Shown piece by piece: positions 27,702 through 37,383 of a stretch of DNA of 64,000 nucleotides. The number at the start of each line of letters is the position of its first letter. Position 1 is the stretch's first letter. This stretch comes from JBGQAS01 sp963699305 (GTDB taxonomy: Bacteria; Chloroflexota; Anaerolineae; Anaerolineales; Anaerolineaceae): positions 1,178,001 to 1,242,000 of the forward strand of contig OY969431.1 of assembly GCA_963699305.1 (NCBI GenBank), in the 5' to 3' direction. Made by a program: the position numbers and the translations under genes. Under the pieces are notes generated by a model. It worked only from the letters and a program-made list of their open reading frames with translations. It was not told the DNA's origin and made no database searches.

Positions 27702-30101
27702 ATGAAAATACGTTTTGGCTTTCTTTTCATTCTATTGACATTTCTTGCAGGTTGCACATTTCCTATCTCAATCGTTCAACCAGTTTCCATTACGCCTGCA
27801 ATAACCGTAACTGTCACTCCCCCACCAACCCCAACACCAACCACCACACCAATTCCCCAACCTATCGATAAGGTTTCTGAAGCAGATTTTGCCCTTTTTA
27901 GTGGCGATTATGATTCCGCACAATCGGAATATCAACTGGTGCTCAGCCAGTCAACAGATCCTGAAATCTCCGCGGCTGCCTGGCTCGGTTTGGGTCGCGC
28001 GTACCTTCAAAAGCAGGATTTTGCCAGTGCCCTAAACGCTTTCAACCAGATCGTAACCTTATACCCCCAGACTTCTTCGCTCCCCAACGCTCAATTCTTC
28101 ACCGGTATGAGCTATGCCAGCCTCGATGACCACATAAAAGCCGCAAGCGCTTACGATGCCTACCTCTCATTGCGTCCCGGATTGCTCGATGCATTTGTGT
28201 ATGAGCGTAAGGGTGATAACCTTGTTCAAGTCGCTGATTTCTCCGGCGCTATTTCTGCTTACCAGTCAGCCTTAAGTGCCAATCCACCCGGAGATTATGA
28301 TACCCTCCAGCTCAAGATAGGCAGGTCATACCTCAACCAAAAAGATAATGCCAGCGCCATCCAGGTGTTCATAAACCTGCTCAATACATCCTCTTCTGAA
28401 TACACCAAATCCACGGCGAACTTGCTTGTTGGACAGGCATACTTGGAAATGGAGCTACCGGAGCAAGCCTACGCCCGCTTCCAGGATTCGATTACTAATT
28501 ACCCAAAACCAAGCGACACCTATTCTGCATTGGTGCAGCTGGTGGACGCCAACATCCCGGTGGATGACTACGCGCGTGGTGTAGTGGATTACTACGCCGG
28601 GCAATTCTTTCCAGCCATTGATTCCCTGGTTCGGTATATCAATTCCAATTCCGTCCACTCGGGCAGCGTACATTTTTATCTTGGGCTCAGTTATATCTTC
28701 ACTGACCAGTTCGACCTTGGTATTCAACAATACGATGACCTAATCCGCGATCACCCCGACGACCGTTTTTGGGCATCCGCTTGGGATGAAAAAGCCTGGA
28801 CGCTCTGGTACAAACTACAAAAATTTGATGAGGGAGCGCAAGTATATATTGATTTCGTCTCCCGTGTGCCTGCTGCACCGGAAGCACCACAGTATCTTTT
28901 CGAAGCTGCACGTACCTATGAACGCAATACTCAGCTTTTGAAAGCTGCCACCACTTGGGAACGCCTGATCAGCGAGTATCCTTCCAACGAATTAAGTTAT
29001 CGAGCTTTGTTCCTTGCGGGTATCACATATTACCGCATGACGCGATTTGATGATGCCATGCTTGTATTTCAGCGCTGCCTGGTGCTCGCCAATAATGCTG
29101 AAGATCAAGCAGGTGCTGATTTCTGGATTGGTAAAACCCAGGTTGCAAAAGGAGATTCTGGCTCCGCCCTCACCAGTTGGGAAAATGCCAACACTGTGGA
29201 TCCTACAAGTTATTATGGCATCCGTTCCCTCGAGCGCATCCTCAACCAACCAGTTCTGCAGGGTTCTGATACATATGATCTCGGAGTGGACTACATTTTC
29301 GAGCGTGCTGAAGCTGAAGCCTGGTTGCGTAGTAAATTCAATATCCCATCCGAGGTTTTACTCACTTCTCTGGGTGACATTGCAACCAATCCCAAGCTTC
29401 AACGCGGCGATGCATTTTGGCAGCTCGGTTTTTATGACCTTGCCAAACAGGAATTTGAAACTCTGCGTCAGGATTTGATCTCCGACGTGGTTAATTCCTA
29501 CCGCCTGCTAAATCACTTCCTCATTATCAACAACTACTACAGCGCGGTGTACACCAGTCGCCAGATCCTCGACCTTGCATATCTTGATGATGCTTCCACC
29601 TTGCAAGCTCCTGTCTTCTTTAACCATGTCCGTTTTGGACCATATTTTCGTTCCCTGGTAACCAGCGCTGCCCAAAATGAAGTATTGAACCCTCTGCTGC
29701 TTTACGCCCTTATACGACAGGAAAGTTTTTTCGACCCAAGCATCGTTTCCTCATCCGGTGCAATTGGCTTGATGCAGATCATGCCCGAAACAGGACAGGA
29801 AACTGCCGGCATCTTGGGATGGCCGGAGGGATATTCTACTGAGGATCTCTACCGACCGTTCGTTAATGTCACTTTCGGTGCCCAGTACCTTGCCCGCTGG
29901 CGGGATTACTTTGATGACGATTTGTTTGCTGCAGTAGCATCCTATAACGGTGGACCGGGTAACGTCCAAGACTGGCTCACCCTTGCAGGCAACGACCCCG
30001 ATCTCTTCGTGGAAATCCTACGCGCTTCCGAAACCCGCACTTATGTCATGCAAGTTGTCGAATTCTTTAATATCTACCGCATGATTTACGAACGCAGATA
30101 A
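27702..30101 (+). CDS. Lipoprotein lytic transglycosylase with TPR repeats
   Basis: A 799-residue envelope protein. Layout: lipoprotein signal with LAGC (Cys18); Pro/Thr-rich linker (about 25-52); a long series of TPR helices through about residue 600; and a C-terminal SLT domain. There Glu674 in RQESFFDPSIVSSSGAIGLMQIMPETG is the catalytic acid, followed by YLARWRDYFDDDLFAAVASYNGGPGNV. The architecture parallels Slt70-type enzymes that cleave peptidoglycan to 1,6-anhydro products. I placed the start at 27702 because the promoter puts the transcription start there. The TPR part may bind wall-synthesis partners. Confidence 0.9.
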   Translation: MKIRFGFLFILLTFLAGCTFPISIVQPVSITPAITVTVTPPPTPTPTTTPIPQPIDKVSEADFALFSGDYDSAQSEYQLVLSQSTDPEISAAAWLGLGRAYLQKQDFASALNAFNQIVTLYPQTSSLPNAQFFTGMSYASLDDHIKAASAYDAYLSLRPGLLDAFVYERKGDNLVQVADFSGAISAYQSALSANPPGDYDTLQLKIGRSYLNQKDNASAIQVFINLLNTSSSEYTKSTANLLVGQAYLEMELPEQAYARFQDSITNYPKPSDTYSALVQLVDANIPVDDYARGVVDYYAGQFFPAIDSLVRYINSNSVHSGSVHFYLGLSYIFTDQFDLGIQQYDDLIRDHPDDRFWASAWDEKAWTLWYKLQKFDEGAQVYIDFVSRVPAAPEAPQYLFEAARTYERNTQLLKAATTWERLISEYPSNELSYRALFLAGITYYRMTRFDDAMLVFQRCLVLANNAEDQAGADFWIGKTQVAKGDSGSALTSWENANTVDPTSYYGIRSLERILNQPVLQGSDTYDLGVDYIFERAEAEAWLRSKFNIPSEVLLTSLGDIATNPKLQRGDAFWQLGFYDLAKQEFETLRQDLISDVVNSYRLLNHFLIINNYYSAVYTSRQILDLAYLDDASTLQAPVFFNHVRFGPYFRSLVTSAAQNEVLNPLLLYALIRQESFFDPSIVSSSGAIGLMQIMPETGQETAGILGWPEGYSTEDLYRPFVNVTFGAQYLARWRDYFDDDLFAAVASYNGGPGNVQDWLTLAGNDPDLFVEILRASETRTYVMQVVEFFNIYRMIYERR

Positions 30102-30136
30102 TTTCATAAGGGACGTATTTGTTTACATATAAGAAA

Positions 30137-30167
30137 TCAAAAGCGAGCCCTTCTATTGAGGGCTCGC
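30137..30167 (-). terminator. Rho-independent terminator after ppdK
   Basis: GCGAGCCCT (30143-30151) pairs with AGGGCTCGC (30159-30167). On the minus strand it is followed by TTTTGATTT, so it serves ppdK and separates it from the convergent transglycosylase gene. Confidence 0.8.
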
Positions 30168-30185
30168 CTGAAATATATTACCTAG

Positions 30186-32954
30186 TTATTTATCGGTATT
30201 CTGCTTACCAGTAGAATACTTTAGCGCCGCATGGGCTGCAGCCAGCCGAGCGACCGGCACACGGAATGGCGAACAAGATACATAGTTGTTGCCAATCCGG
30301 TGACAGAAATCGATCGATTCCGGGTCACCACCATGCTCACCACAAATACCAACTTCCAAGCTCGGGCGTGCTTTTCGTCCGTCCTTTACTGCCATGTCCA
30401 TCAATCGCCCAACACCGTCCTGGTCGAGCGTTTGGAATGGGTTCTTGGGCAGAATCCCGGATTCGACATACTTTACCAGGAAACTACGCTCAGCGTCGTC
30501 GCGCGAATAACCGAAGGTCATTTGTGTCAGGTCATTAGTACCGAAGGAGAAGAATTCTGCTACTCCTGCAATTTCCGAAGCGGTGACTGCCGCGCGCGGG
30601 ATCTCTATCATTGTTCCGAATTTATAATCAAGTCGTGCTTTTTTCTCGTCCATGACCATCTTGGCGATCTCCTCAAGGCGAGGCTGGATAAGCTTGAGTT
30701 CATTGACATGCCCAGTGAGAGGTATCATCACTTCCACCTTGGGTTCTTTGCCAACATTCTTAACATTACAAGCAGCTTCAAAGATCGCTCGAACTTGCAT
30801 TTCAACGATTTCTGGCATGACAATGCTAAGCCGGATACCACGCAATCCCATCATCGGGTTGGATTCATGCATTGTGCGGACGGTTGCGAGCAATGATTCC
30901 TTTTCCGCCAGTCCTTTGGTTTCACCCTTGACGCGCATCGTGATAACTTCTTCCAACAACGATTCTTCGGAGGGTAGGAATTCATGCAGCGGCGGGTCGA
31001 TTAATCGGATGATCACGGGTAACCCGGTCATTGCTTCAAATAAACCTTCAAAATCCTTACGTTGGAATGGGAGAAGCTCATTGAGTGCTTCCGTGCGTTC
31101 TTCGCTGGTTTTGGCTAGGATCATCCGCTGGACAATCGGCAGGCGTACTTGCTCGAAGAACATATGCTCAGTTCGGCAAAGTCCAATGCCTTTAGCACCA
31201 AAGGTTCGGGCACGCTGGGCATCCTTGGGATAATCGGCATTCGCCCAAACCTGCAGACCGCGCGTTGGCCAACCTTCGGGAAAGTTGCGTAACCCAGGTC
31301 TAGCGCAGATCTCATCAGCCCAGTTGAGCAGGGTGAGAAGATCCACTTGTTCTTCAAGGTTGGGTTCGGTCAATTTCAATGCGCCAAGGTACACAGCGCC
31401 AGTCGTCCCATCAACAGATATCCATTCGCCTTCTTTAACTACTTTTCCATTGCATTCCATCTGGCGTTTGTCCAGGTCGATCTTGATTGTGGAAGCACCG
31501 ACAACACAGGGAACGCCAAACTGGCGCGCAACCACTGCTGCATGGCTTGTGGCTCCACCTTCACTTGTAAGAATTCCTTTGGCAGCCAACATGCCATGCA
31601 CATCATCCGGCTTGGTGAATGGTCGCACCATGATCACAGCTTGTTTTTCCTCTTTGCCTTTTTTCTCGGCAAGGTCTGCATCGAAGTAGATTTGACCAAC
31701 AGCAGCACCCGGAGAGGCATTCACGCCGGAGGCGTAGTATTTGCCGGAAGACTTGGCTTCCTTGATAGTGGCAGCATCGTACTGGGGATGTAATAACGTG
31801 TCCACTTGATCTGGTGTCACACGCAAAATTGCTTCTTCCTTACTGATCAGTTTTTCATTCGCCATGTCGACAGCAATCTTGATGGCGGCCTGGGCGGTAC
31901 GCTTTCCATTACGGGTCTGCAACATCCAAAGCCGGCCACGTTCGATGGTGAATTCAACATCCTGCATGTCCTTGTAATGTTTTTCTAGGCGAGCGGTGAT
32001 ATCCATAAACTGCTTGTATGCTTCAGGAAGCGATTTGGATAGGTTTTCAATCTTCTCAGTATTTCGAATGCCGGCGACAACATCTTCACCCTGTGCATTT
32101 AATAGATATTCACCCATCATCTTGCTATTGCCATCTGACGGGTTCCGCGTGAATGCAACTCCAGTGCCGGAATCCTCACCCATATTGCCGAAGACCATCG
32201 TAACGATATTAACCGCGGTCCCGAGGTCATCAGGAATATTGGTGGCGCGTCGGTAATCGATGGCACGTTTGCCATTCCAAGAACCAAAGACTGCCTCCGT
32301 GGCAAGTTTCATTTGCTGCAAAGGATCCTGTGGGAAATCAAATCCTTTTTCCTTTTTTACCACAGCTTTAAATTTGATCACTAATTCCTTTAGGTCAGCT
32401 GCTTTAAGGTCTGTATCCTGTTTCGCACCTTTTTCGTGTTTGAAAGCTTCAAGTACATCTTCGAATGCTTCATCGGTGATACCCAACACCACGGAGCCGA
32501 ACATCTGCACCAAGCGGCGATAGGAATCATATACAAATCGCTCGTTGTTTGTTAGCGTAACCATGCCCTGGGCTGTTTGATCGTTCAAACCAATATTGAG
32601 TACAGTATCCATCATTCCCGGCATGGAGAACTTTGCTCCCGAACGGCAGGAGACCAGCAACGGATTCTTGGTATCGCCGAATTTTTTTCCGGATTTTTCC
32701 TCGATGCGAATGAGGGCTGTCATCATCTGATCCCACATGCTTTCGGGGAATTTGTTGCCCGCTGCCAGGTAGGCGTTACATGCTTCCGTTGTTACTGTGA
32801 AGAAAGGCGGAACAGGGACCCCAATCCGGGTCATCTCCGCCAGGTTGGCACCCTTGCCACCCAGCAGTCCCCGTACTTTGTCCCAATCACCGCCGGTATA
32901 TTTTTCAGCTTGATCAACTTCATCGAATAAATACACCCATTTTTTACTTGCCAT
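30186..32954 (-). CDS. ppdK: Pyruvate, phosphate dikinase
   Basis: Interconverts pyruvate, ATP and phosphate with phosphoenolpyruvate, AMP and pyrophosphate; used in gluconeogenesis or in PPi-linked glycolysis of anaerobes. Domains in order: N-terminal ATP-grasp (LLGGKGANLAEM; GTGVAFTRNPSDG), the phosphohistidine swivel with GGATSHAAVVARQFGVPCV, and the PEP/pyruvate barrel with GIGLCRTEHMFF, SFGTNDLTQMTFGYSRDD and CGEHGGDP. Length 922 residues matches bacterial PPDK, not PEP synthase. TTGGAGG precedes the ATG. Single-gene unit with its own terminator. Confidence 0.96.
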   Translation of the reverse strand: MASKKWVYLFDEVDQAEKYTGGDWDKVRGLLGGKGANLAEMTRIGVPVPPFFTVTTEACNAYLAAGNKFPESMWDQMMTALIRIEEKSGKKFGDTKNPLLVSCRSGAKFSMPGMMDTVLNIGLNDQTAQGMVTLTNNERFVYDSYRRLVQMFGSVVLGITDEAFEDVLEAFKHEKGAKQDTDLKAADLKELVIKFKAVVKKEKGFDFPQDPLQQMKLATEAVFGSWNGKRAIDYRRATNIPDDLGTAVNIVTMVFGNMGEDSGTGVAFTRNPSDGNSKMMGEYLLNAQGEDVVAGIRNTEKIENLSKSLPEAYKQFMDITARLEKHYKDMQDVEFTIERGRLWMLQTRNGKRTAQAAIKIAVDMANEKLISKEEAILRVTPDQVDTLLHPQYDAATIKEAKSSGKYYASGVNASPGAAVGQIYFDADLAEKKGKEEKQAVIMVRPFTKPDDVHGMLAAKGILTSEGGATSHAAVVARQFGVPCVVGASTIKIDLDKRQMECNGKVVKEGEWISVDGTTGAVYLGALKLTEPNLEEQVDLLTLLNWADEICARPGLRNFPEGWPTRGLQVWANADYPKDAQRARTFGAKGIGLCRTEHMFFEQVRLPIVQRMILAKTSEERTEALNELLPFQRKDFEGLFEAMTGLPVIIRLIDPPLHEFLPSEESLLEEVITMRVKGETKGLAEKESLLATVRTMHESNPMMGLRGIRLSIVMPEIVEMQVRAIFEAACNVKNVGKEPKVEVMIPLTGHVNELKLIQPRLEEIAKMVMDEKKARLDYKFGTMIEIPRAAVTASEIAGVAEFFSFGTNDLTQMTFGYSRDDAERSFLVKYVESGILPKNPFQTLDQDGVGRLMDMAVKDGRKARPSLEVGICGEHGGDPESIDFCHRIGNNYVSCSPFRVPVARLAAAHAALKYSTGKQNTDK

Positions 32955-33077
32955 AGCTGTCCTCCAAAGTAGTCGCTAGTAAATATAAAGAAGAAATCCG
33001 AGACTAACCGACAGATTTTACCATAAAGTCAATCGAAGGTTGAATTATTTATTGAAAAAATTATCCCATGGAGAAAG

Positions 33078-34334
33078 TTATTCTCCAAGCGAAACAGAGA
33101 TCGGTTCCTTTTCTTCGGCAATGAGATAAACACCGATCAATCCGGCGATGATCATCATCAGACCAGCGAGGAAGAATACATATCGCACACCAATGAGAGT
33201 CCCGAGCACACCCGCAAAAGCCATTGACACGATATTGGCTATGCTGTTGATGGAATTCATAGCACTGGAGACCCGTCCACGTTTATCATTAGGAACCAAT
33301 TTTTGTGTCAACGTGGCTGCTGCTGCCTGTGCTGCAGTCAGGCTTACTCCTACCCCCAGGATGATGTAAATGATGACGGATAGTTGATGCGTGGTCTCTG
33401 CCAAAGCAATAAATGTCCCCATGCCTATTACACCCGCCATCATAATGGAACTCGCTCGAACGCGCGATGCCATAGCGGTCACAAATACAGCACCCAGGAT
33501 CATTCCCACCGCCTCAAGCGATTGGATGATACCAATCCATTTGGAGTCAACATTAAGGTCCTGGGTTAAAAATGGGATAATCAAGACAATAACAGCGCCC
33601 AAGCCTAACATGGTCACTGCGTATGTGATTACGACCCCTACCAACGTACGGTTCTTGCCGACAAATTTCAACCCCTCGCCTAATTGCTTGAACACACCTC
33701 GCGCTCCCTTTTCTCTAGGCGCAGCTTTTGCTTTCGGTAGGATCAACAAGCTGCAAGAAATCACGGATACGACAAAAGAGCCGGAATCAAGGATAAATGC
33801 CGGCCAACCATTCCCGATAGCTCCCACCATCAACCCTGCCAGAGCAGTTCCAATTACCTGTGCCAATAACTTGGTGGTTTGAGAAAAGGCATTGGCTGCC
33901 ATCAACGTATCACTATCCACGATCAGGGGAATAATGGCGTTTTTAGCTGGTTCGAATAAAGTGCCAACCGCGGCAAGGAAAAAAGCGACGACGTAATAGA
34001 TCCAAATTTGTGAAGGCGTTTGCACGAATAAACAAGCTAGAACTACTACGGCACGTACAGAATCAGTGACAATCAGGAGAGTTTTGCGATTCAATCGATC
34101 AACAAATACCCCGGAAAACATACCGAACAATAACATAGGCAAAGCTAAGGCAATAGTGATACCGGAAATGGCGAGTGGTGAAGAGTTCGTCAATCGATTC
34201 ACCATGATCATGAGAGAAAGGGTCAATAAACCATCACCGACCTGAGACACCACCTGCCCAATCCACAACTTGCGGAATTCGCGGATTCTTAAGACCTTGA
34301 TGATGTTGCCTTGTTTGATAAAGTCTAACGCCAT
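33078..34334 (-). CDS. MFS efflux transporter (macrolide/enterobactin-exporter type)
   Basis: A 12-helix transporter of 418 residues. The N-terminus REFRKLWIGQVVSQVGDGLLTLSL and the loop GVFVDRLNRKTLLIVTDSVRAVVV (MFS motif A) are typical of the branch that includes macrolide exporters and siderophore exporter EntS. Likely a proton-driven drug or metabolite exporter; the substrate is not predictable. I chose ATG at 34334 (MALDFIKQGN) over a TTG at 34352. It is separated from ppdK by 123 bases and is divergent from a receiver-domain gene, with no evident shared regulation. Confidence 0.85.
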   Translation of the reverse strand: MALDFIKQGNIIKVLRIREFRKLWIGQVVSQVGDGLLTLSLMIMVNRLTNSSPLAISGITIALALPMLLFGMFSGVFVDRLNRKTLLIVTDSVRAVVVLACLFVQTPSQIWIYYVVAFFLAAVGTLFEPAKNAIIPLIVDSDTLMAANAFSQTTKLLAQVIGTALAGLMVGAIGNGWPAFILDSGSFVVSVISCSLLILPKAKAAPREKGARGVFKQLGEGLKFVGKNRTLVGVVITYAVTMLGLGAVIVLIIPFLTQDLNVDSKWIGIIQSLEAVGMILGAVFVTAMASRVRASSIMMAGVIGMGTFIALAETTHQLSVIIYIILGVGVSLTAAQAAAATLTQKLVPNDKRGRVSSAMNSINSIANIVSMAFAGVLGTLIGVRYVFFLAGLMMIIAGLIGVYLIAEEKEPISVSLGE

Positions 34335-34487
34335 TGTTTGCCTGAATAACAAAATTTAGATTACATTCCTAGGGGGTTTAAAGAGGAAAATCATAGAAGA
34401 TTACAGTTTAACGGATTTGTTAGTCGTTTGCAAGGTACGCAGAATCATATTTCATTGATAATCTATGCAGGAGCAATAAATACGACC

Positions 34488-34889
34488 ATGTTCAAAATAT
34501 TGATTATTGATGACGATCCTGCAATGACGGATCTCCTGAAAATCATATTAAATACTACGGGGGCAGAGCTATTAACCGCAAACAGTGGCATGGAAGGAGT
34601 CCTTATTGCCCAGTCTAAAAAACCGGATATCATAATTTTGGATCTGATGATGGCAGGCGTGGATGGTTGGCAAGTATGCAAATCAATTCGACAGTTCAGC
34701 AAGATTCCCATCCTGGTGCTTTCCGCACTCGATAGCCCGGGAGTTGTCGCACATGCTTTGGAAACCGGCGCAGATGATTATTTGGTTAAACCAGTACCCG
34801 CCAGGGTTTTGATTGCTCATCTGCAAAATTTACTCAAACGGCGGGTTGGCGTTCCCCTTTTATCTGCAATATCAATCCAAGAAGCATAA
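34488..34889 (+). CDS. Stand-alone response-regulator receiver protein
   Basis: A single REC domain of 133 residues with no output domain. The acidic pocket (D8-D10), phosphoacceptor Asp52 in IILDLMMAGVDGW, Ser79 in VLSALD and Lys101 in YLVKPVPA are all present, so it should be phosphorylatable. The last dozen residues form a short tail without a known motif. ATG at 34488 has AGGAG about 13 bases upstream, which is a long spacing. No histidine kinase is nearby, so the partner is unknown. It may work by protein binding, as single-domain regulators do. It is followed by a strong terminator. Confidence 0.85.
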   Translation: MFKILIIDDDPAMTDLLKIILNTTGAELLTANSGMEGVLIAQSKKPDIIILDLMMAGVDGWQVCKSIRQFSKIPILVLSALDSPGVVAHALETGADDYLVKPVPARVLIAHLQNLLKRRVGVPLLSAISIQEA

Positions 34890-34902
34890 GGCTTTCAAAT
34901 CA

Positions 34903-34940
34903 CAAATCAAGGGCACTGGGTGCCCTTGATTTGGTTTATA
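34903..34940 (+). terminator. Rho-independent terminator after the receiver gene
   Basis: A perfect 14-bp stem (34903-34916 with 34920-34933) with a 3-base loop is followed by a T-rich stretch. Confidence 0.75.
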
Positions 34941-34979
34941 GTACAATGGTTTTGGTAGCCGAGTGGGAAAGGAGAATGT

Positions 34980-35840
34980 ATGCCGTTATTTAAGCAATTT
35001 CTCAAGAAATGGGGTGCTGCGGATTGGGCGGTGATGGTTATCCTCCCCCTTATTGCAGGAATCTTACTCTCACTTTTCATCCAACAACCAATTATTGGTG
35101 TCATCTATTTTAACGATGAAATTTATGGCAATTCAGCAAATGAATTAATCACCCAGTTCCGATATGCTTTTGAACATACCCAGATCCGTGCAGTGGTGAT
35201 CATCATTGATAGTCCAGGCGGAACGGTTACGGATACAGAAGCAATCTATATGGAGCTTATCCGGTTGCGTAGAAAAGTTCCGGTGGTCATGATGGTTCAA
35301 GGGATGGCCGCCAGCGGAGCATATTACCTTTCAAGTGCTGCGAGCTTTATCATTACAGAACCAAGCGCTCTCGTAGGAAATGTAGGAGTGATCCGTTCCA
35401 TGCCAGGCCAACCTTCCATAGCTGAGGATACTTACTCCACAGGACCTTATAAGTTATGGGGAGGTCCAGGTGACACATTCATTCGCGAGATGGAATTGAT
35501 GAAACAAGGCTTCCTTCAGGCTATACAGCTGGGTCGTGGCGGCCGATTAACTATTCCTGCAGAAACGATCCTGCGTGGGCAGATTTGGCCAGGTTCTGAA
35601 GCCTTACGATACGGTTTGGTAGATCAACTAGGTTCTCAAAGCGACGCTTACGACAAAGCAGCACAACTAAGTCATATTGTAGACTACTCCATCAAAGATC
35701 TTCGTGATCTATCCGGTTTACCGCAAGCTAGTATTTATCCATATTATTACGAAGCTCCCGATGGAACGTTAAGCAAACCACCCCGCGAACCAGGCTTTTA
35801 TTTTCTATTCATCCCAAATATTAATGAGGTGAAGCCATGA
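34980..35840 (+). CDS. SppA-type S49 serine peptidase
   Basis: A 286-residue membrane protein: one N-terminal helix (residues 15-35), then a Clp-like fold of the signal-peptide peptidase family. Seen: AVVIIIDSPGGTVTDTEAIY, the nucleophile Ser112 in QGMAASGAYYLSSAA, the oxyanion region ALVGNVGVI, and a candidate general-base Lys158 in STGPYKLWG (Ser/Lys dyad). Family members clear remnant signal peptides or damaged membrane proteins. GGAAAGGAG precedes the ATG. The stop overlaps the next start as ATGA, so the downstream membrane protein is probably a functional partner. Confidence 0.85.
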   Translation: MPLFKQFLKKWGAADWAVMVILPLIAGILLSLFIQQPIIGVIYFNDEIYGNSANELITQFRYAFEHTQIRAVVIIIDSPGGTVTDTEAIYMELIRLRRKVPVVMMVQGMAASGAYYLSSAASFIITEPSALVGNVGVIRSMPGQPSIAEDTYSTGPYKLWGGPGDTFIREMELMKQGFLQAIQLGRGGRLTIPAETILRGQIWPGSEALRYGLVDQLGSQSDAYDKAAQLSHIVDYSIKDLRDLSGLPQASIYPYYYEAPDGTLSKPPREPGFYFLFIPNINEVKP

Positions 35841-37351
35841 AAAATAAAAAATTGATTTGGCTTCCGATAACCCTGTTGCTGCTGCCAATCCTCATCCGTA
35901 TTTTGTGGTTCAACCGCGGATTCCATTTCCCGGAAAGGACTGTTACAACTCCGGATTTCCCCGCAATCGTCTTTCCTATACCAGCCTTTTCAACTCCTTC
36001 CACCAATTCGCTGAAAGTTGAAAAACAACCTGTCATACTTCTCGATATGTCCCATGGCAACTATTTCTCTCTCTCGGAACTTGGAACATTCACGGATGAA
36101 ATGATAAAAATAGGAGCAAGTCTGGAAATCGTTGATTACAATAATGATCTGCCAACTATGCTCAAGTATGCTGCAGGATACATCTCCATTGCTCCAACAT
36201 CTGCGTTTTACCAGTCTGAATTAACAGCCATCCATAATTTTGTTGATCGCGGCGGTAGATTAATGGTAATTAGTGACCCAACCCGTGATGTTGTCAGCTA
36301 TGGCTCATCTTATTCATCCGGTACAATCCTGGGTTCCCAGACTGGAGTTGATTATGCCAATCAACTTCTTTACCCATACCAGATAGCATTCAATAATGAT
36401 TATGCATATAACCTTGTTGAAAATGAAGGAAATTTTCGAAATGTGATTTCTTCACCGTCCATGAGTGCAGATTTTAAGGACACCATCAGGCGGGTAATTC
36501 TTTATAGCACCCATTCTTTACGCACAAATCAAAACATTATTCTTCTTGGAGCAGAAAAGACCTATTCTTCATTAACCGATTCAGGTGAAAATCTTGCATT
36601 GGCAGTTGTGAACAAAGAAAATACTGTTCTAGCCATTGGTGATTTTACATTTATGACAGTTCCATATCTTCAAGTGGCTGATAATCAACTTTTGTTTTAT
36701 TATTTGATCCAATTTATATCAGGGGGTGAGATCCAACGCGATCTATCAGATTTCCCTTATGTGTTTGGAAAGAACGTGACCGTTCTTCATTCATTAGATT
36801 TGGAATTGGATAACACGCTTCTCAGCAACTTGGCTTATCTTCAATCCTTTTATAGGAACTACGGAATTAATATTCAACTGGGGGATGCTGAATCCGATAA
36901 TGCAGATCTACTCATTATGGGATTGACACCACCGTCCAAAGAAATCTTGCCCTATCTTGAAAAATTCAATATCGATTTTATGGGAACTTCATTAGTAACA
37001 CAGGAACCTGTTATTACTCCGACTCCAGTGCTCGTGAGCACACCATCTGTTAATGCAACGGAATTATCCCCCTTCGAACCATATGCGGATTTGTACTCGT
37101 TTGAAAATCCTAATTTTTCAGAAACACTCCAGATACCAGGATTTGGGAATATCCCTTCAACTGGAATAGGTTATATCCTATATGATCGAGGGACAATACG
37201 AAATGTGTTAATCTTATTGGCAGATACGATTGATAATTTGAATTCATTGGTTTCCAAAATAAACCTGGGTGAATTAACCAATTGCATCATCCGAGAAGAC
37301 GTTGCCATTTGTCCTTTTGAAAATAGCTATGATGGGGAATATGGGAGATAA
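35837..37351 (+). CDS. Membrane-anchored protein with DUF4350-like region
   Basis: A 504-residue protein of unknown function. One N-terminal helix (about residues 5-24), then a Rossmann/GATase1-like segment: VILLDMSHGNYFSLSELGTF, IISIAPTSAF-type strands and AIHNFVDRGGRLMVISDPTRD, resembling DUF4350/GldG-like domains. The middle (about 245-290) contains VVNKENTVLAIGDFTFMT. A Pro/Thr-rich linker occurs near 395-415 and the last 90 residues are a small separate domain. Most of it should face outside. It is translationally coupled to the S49 peptidase gene by a four-base overlap. No catalytic residues can be assigned. Confidence 0.6.
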   Translation: MKNKKLIWLPITLLLLPILIRILWFNRGFHFPERTVTTPDFPAIVFPIPAFSTPSTNSLKVEKQPVILLDMSHGNYFSLSELGTFTDEMIKIGASLEIVDYNNDLPTMLKYAAGYISIAPTSAFYQSELTAIHNFVDRGGRLMVISDPTRDVVSYGSSYSSGTILGSQTGVDYANQLLYPYQIAFNNDYAYNLVENEGNFRNVISSPSMSADFKDTIRRVILYSTHSLRTNQNIILLGAEKTYSSLTDSGENLALAVVNKENTVLAIGDFTFMTVPYLQVADNQLLFYYLIQFISGGEIQRDLSDFPYVFGKNVTVLHSLDLELDNTLLSNLAYLQSFYRNYGINIQLGDAESDNADLLIMGLTPPSKEILPYLEKFNIDFMGTSLVTQEPVITPTPVLVSTPSVNATELSPFEPYADLYSFENPNFSETLQIPGFGNIPSTGIGYILYDRGTIRNVLILLADTIDNLNSLVSKINLGELTNCIIREDVAICPFENSYDGEYGR

Positions 37352-37383
37352 CAAAGGGCGTCAAATGACTGCCCTTTGCTTTA
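37352..37383. terminator. Hairpin between convergent genes
   Basis: CAAAGGGC (37352-37359) pairs with GCCCTTTG (37371-37378); T residues flank both sides weakly. Probable bidirectional terminator. Confidence 0.5.
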
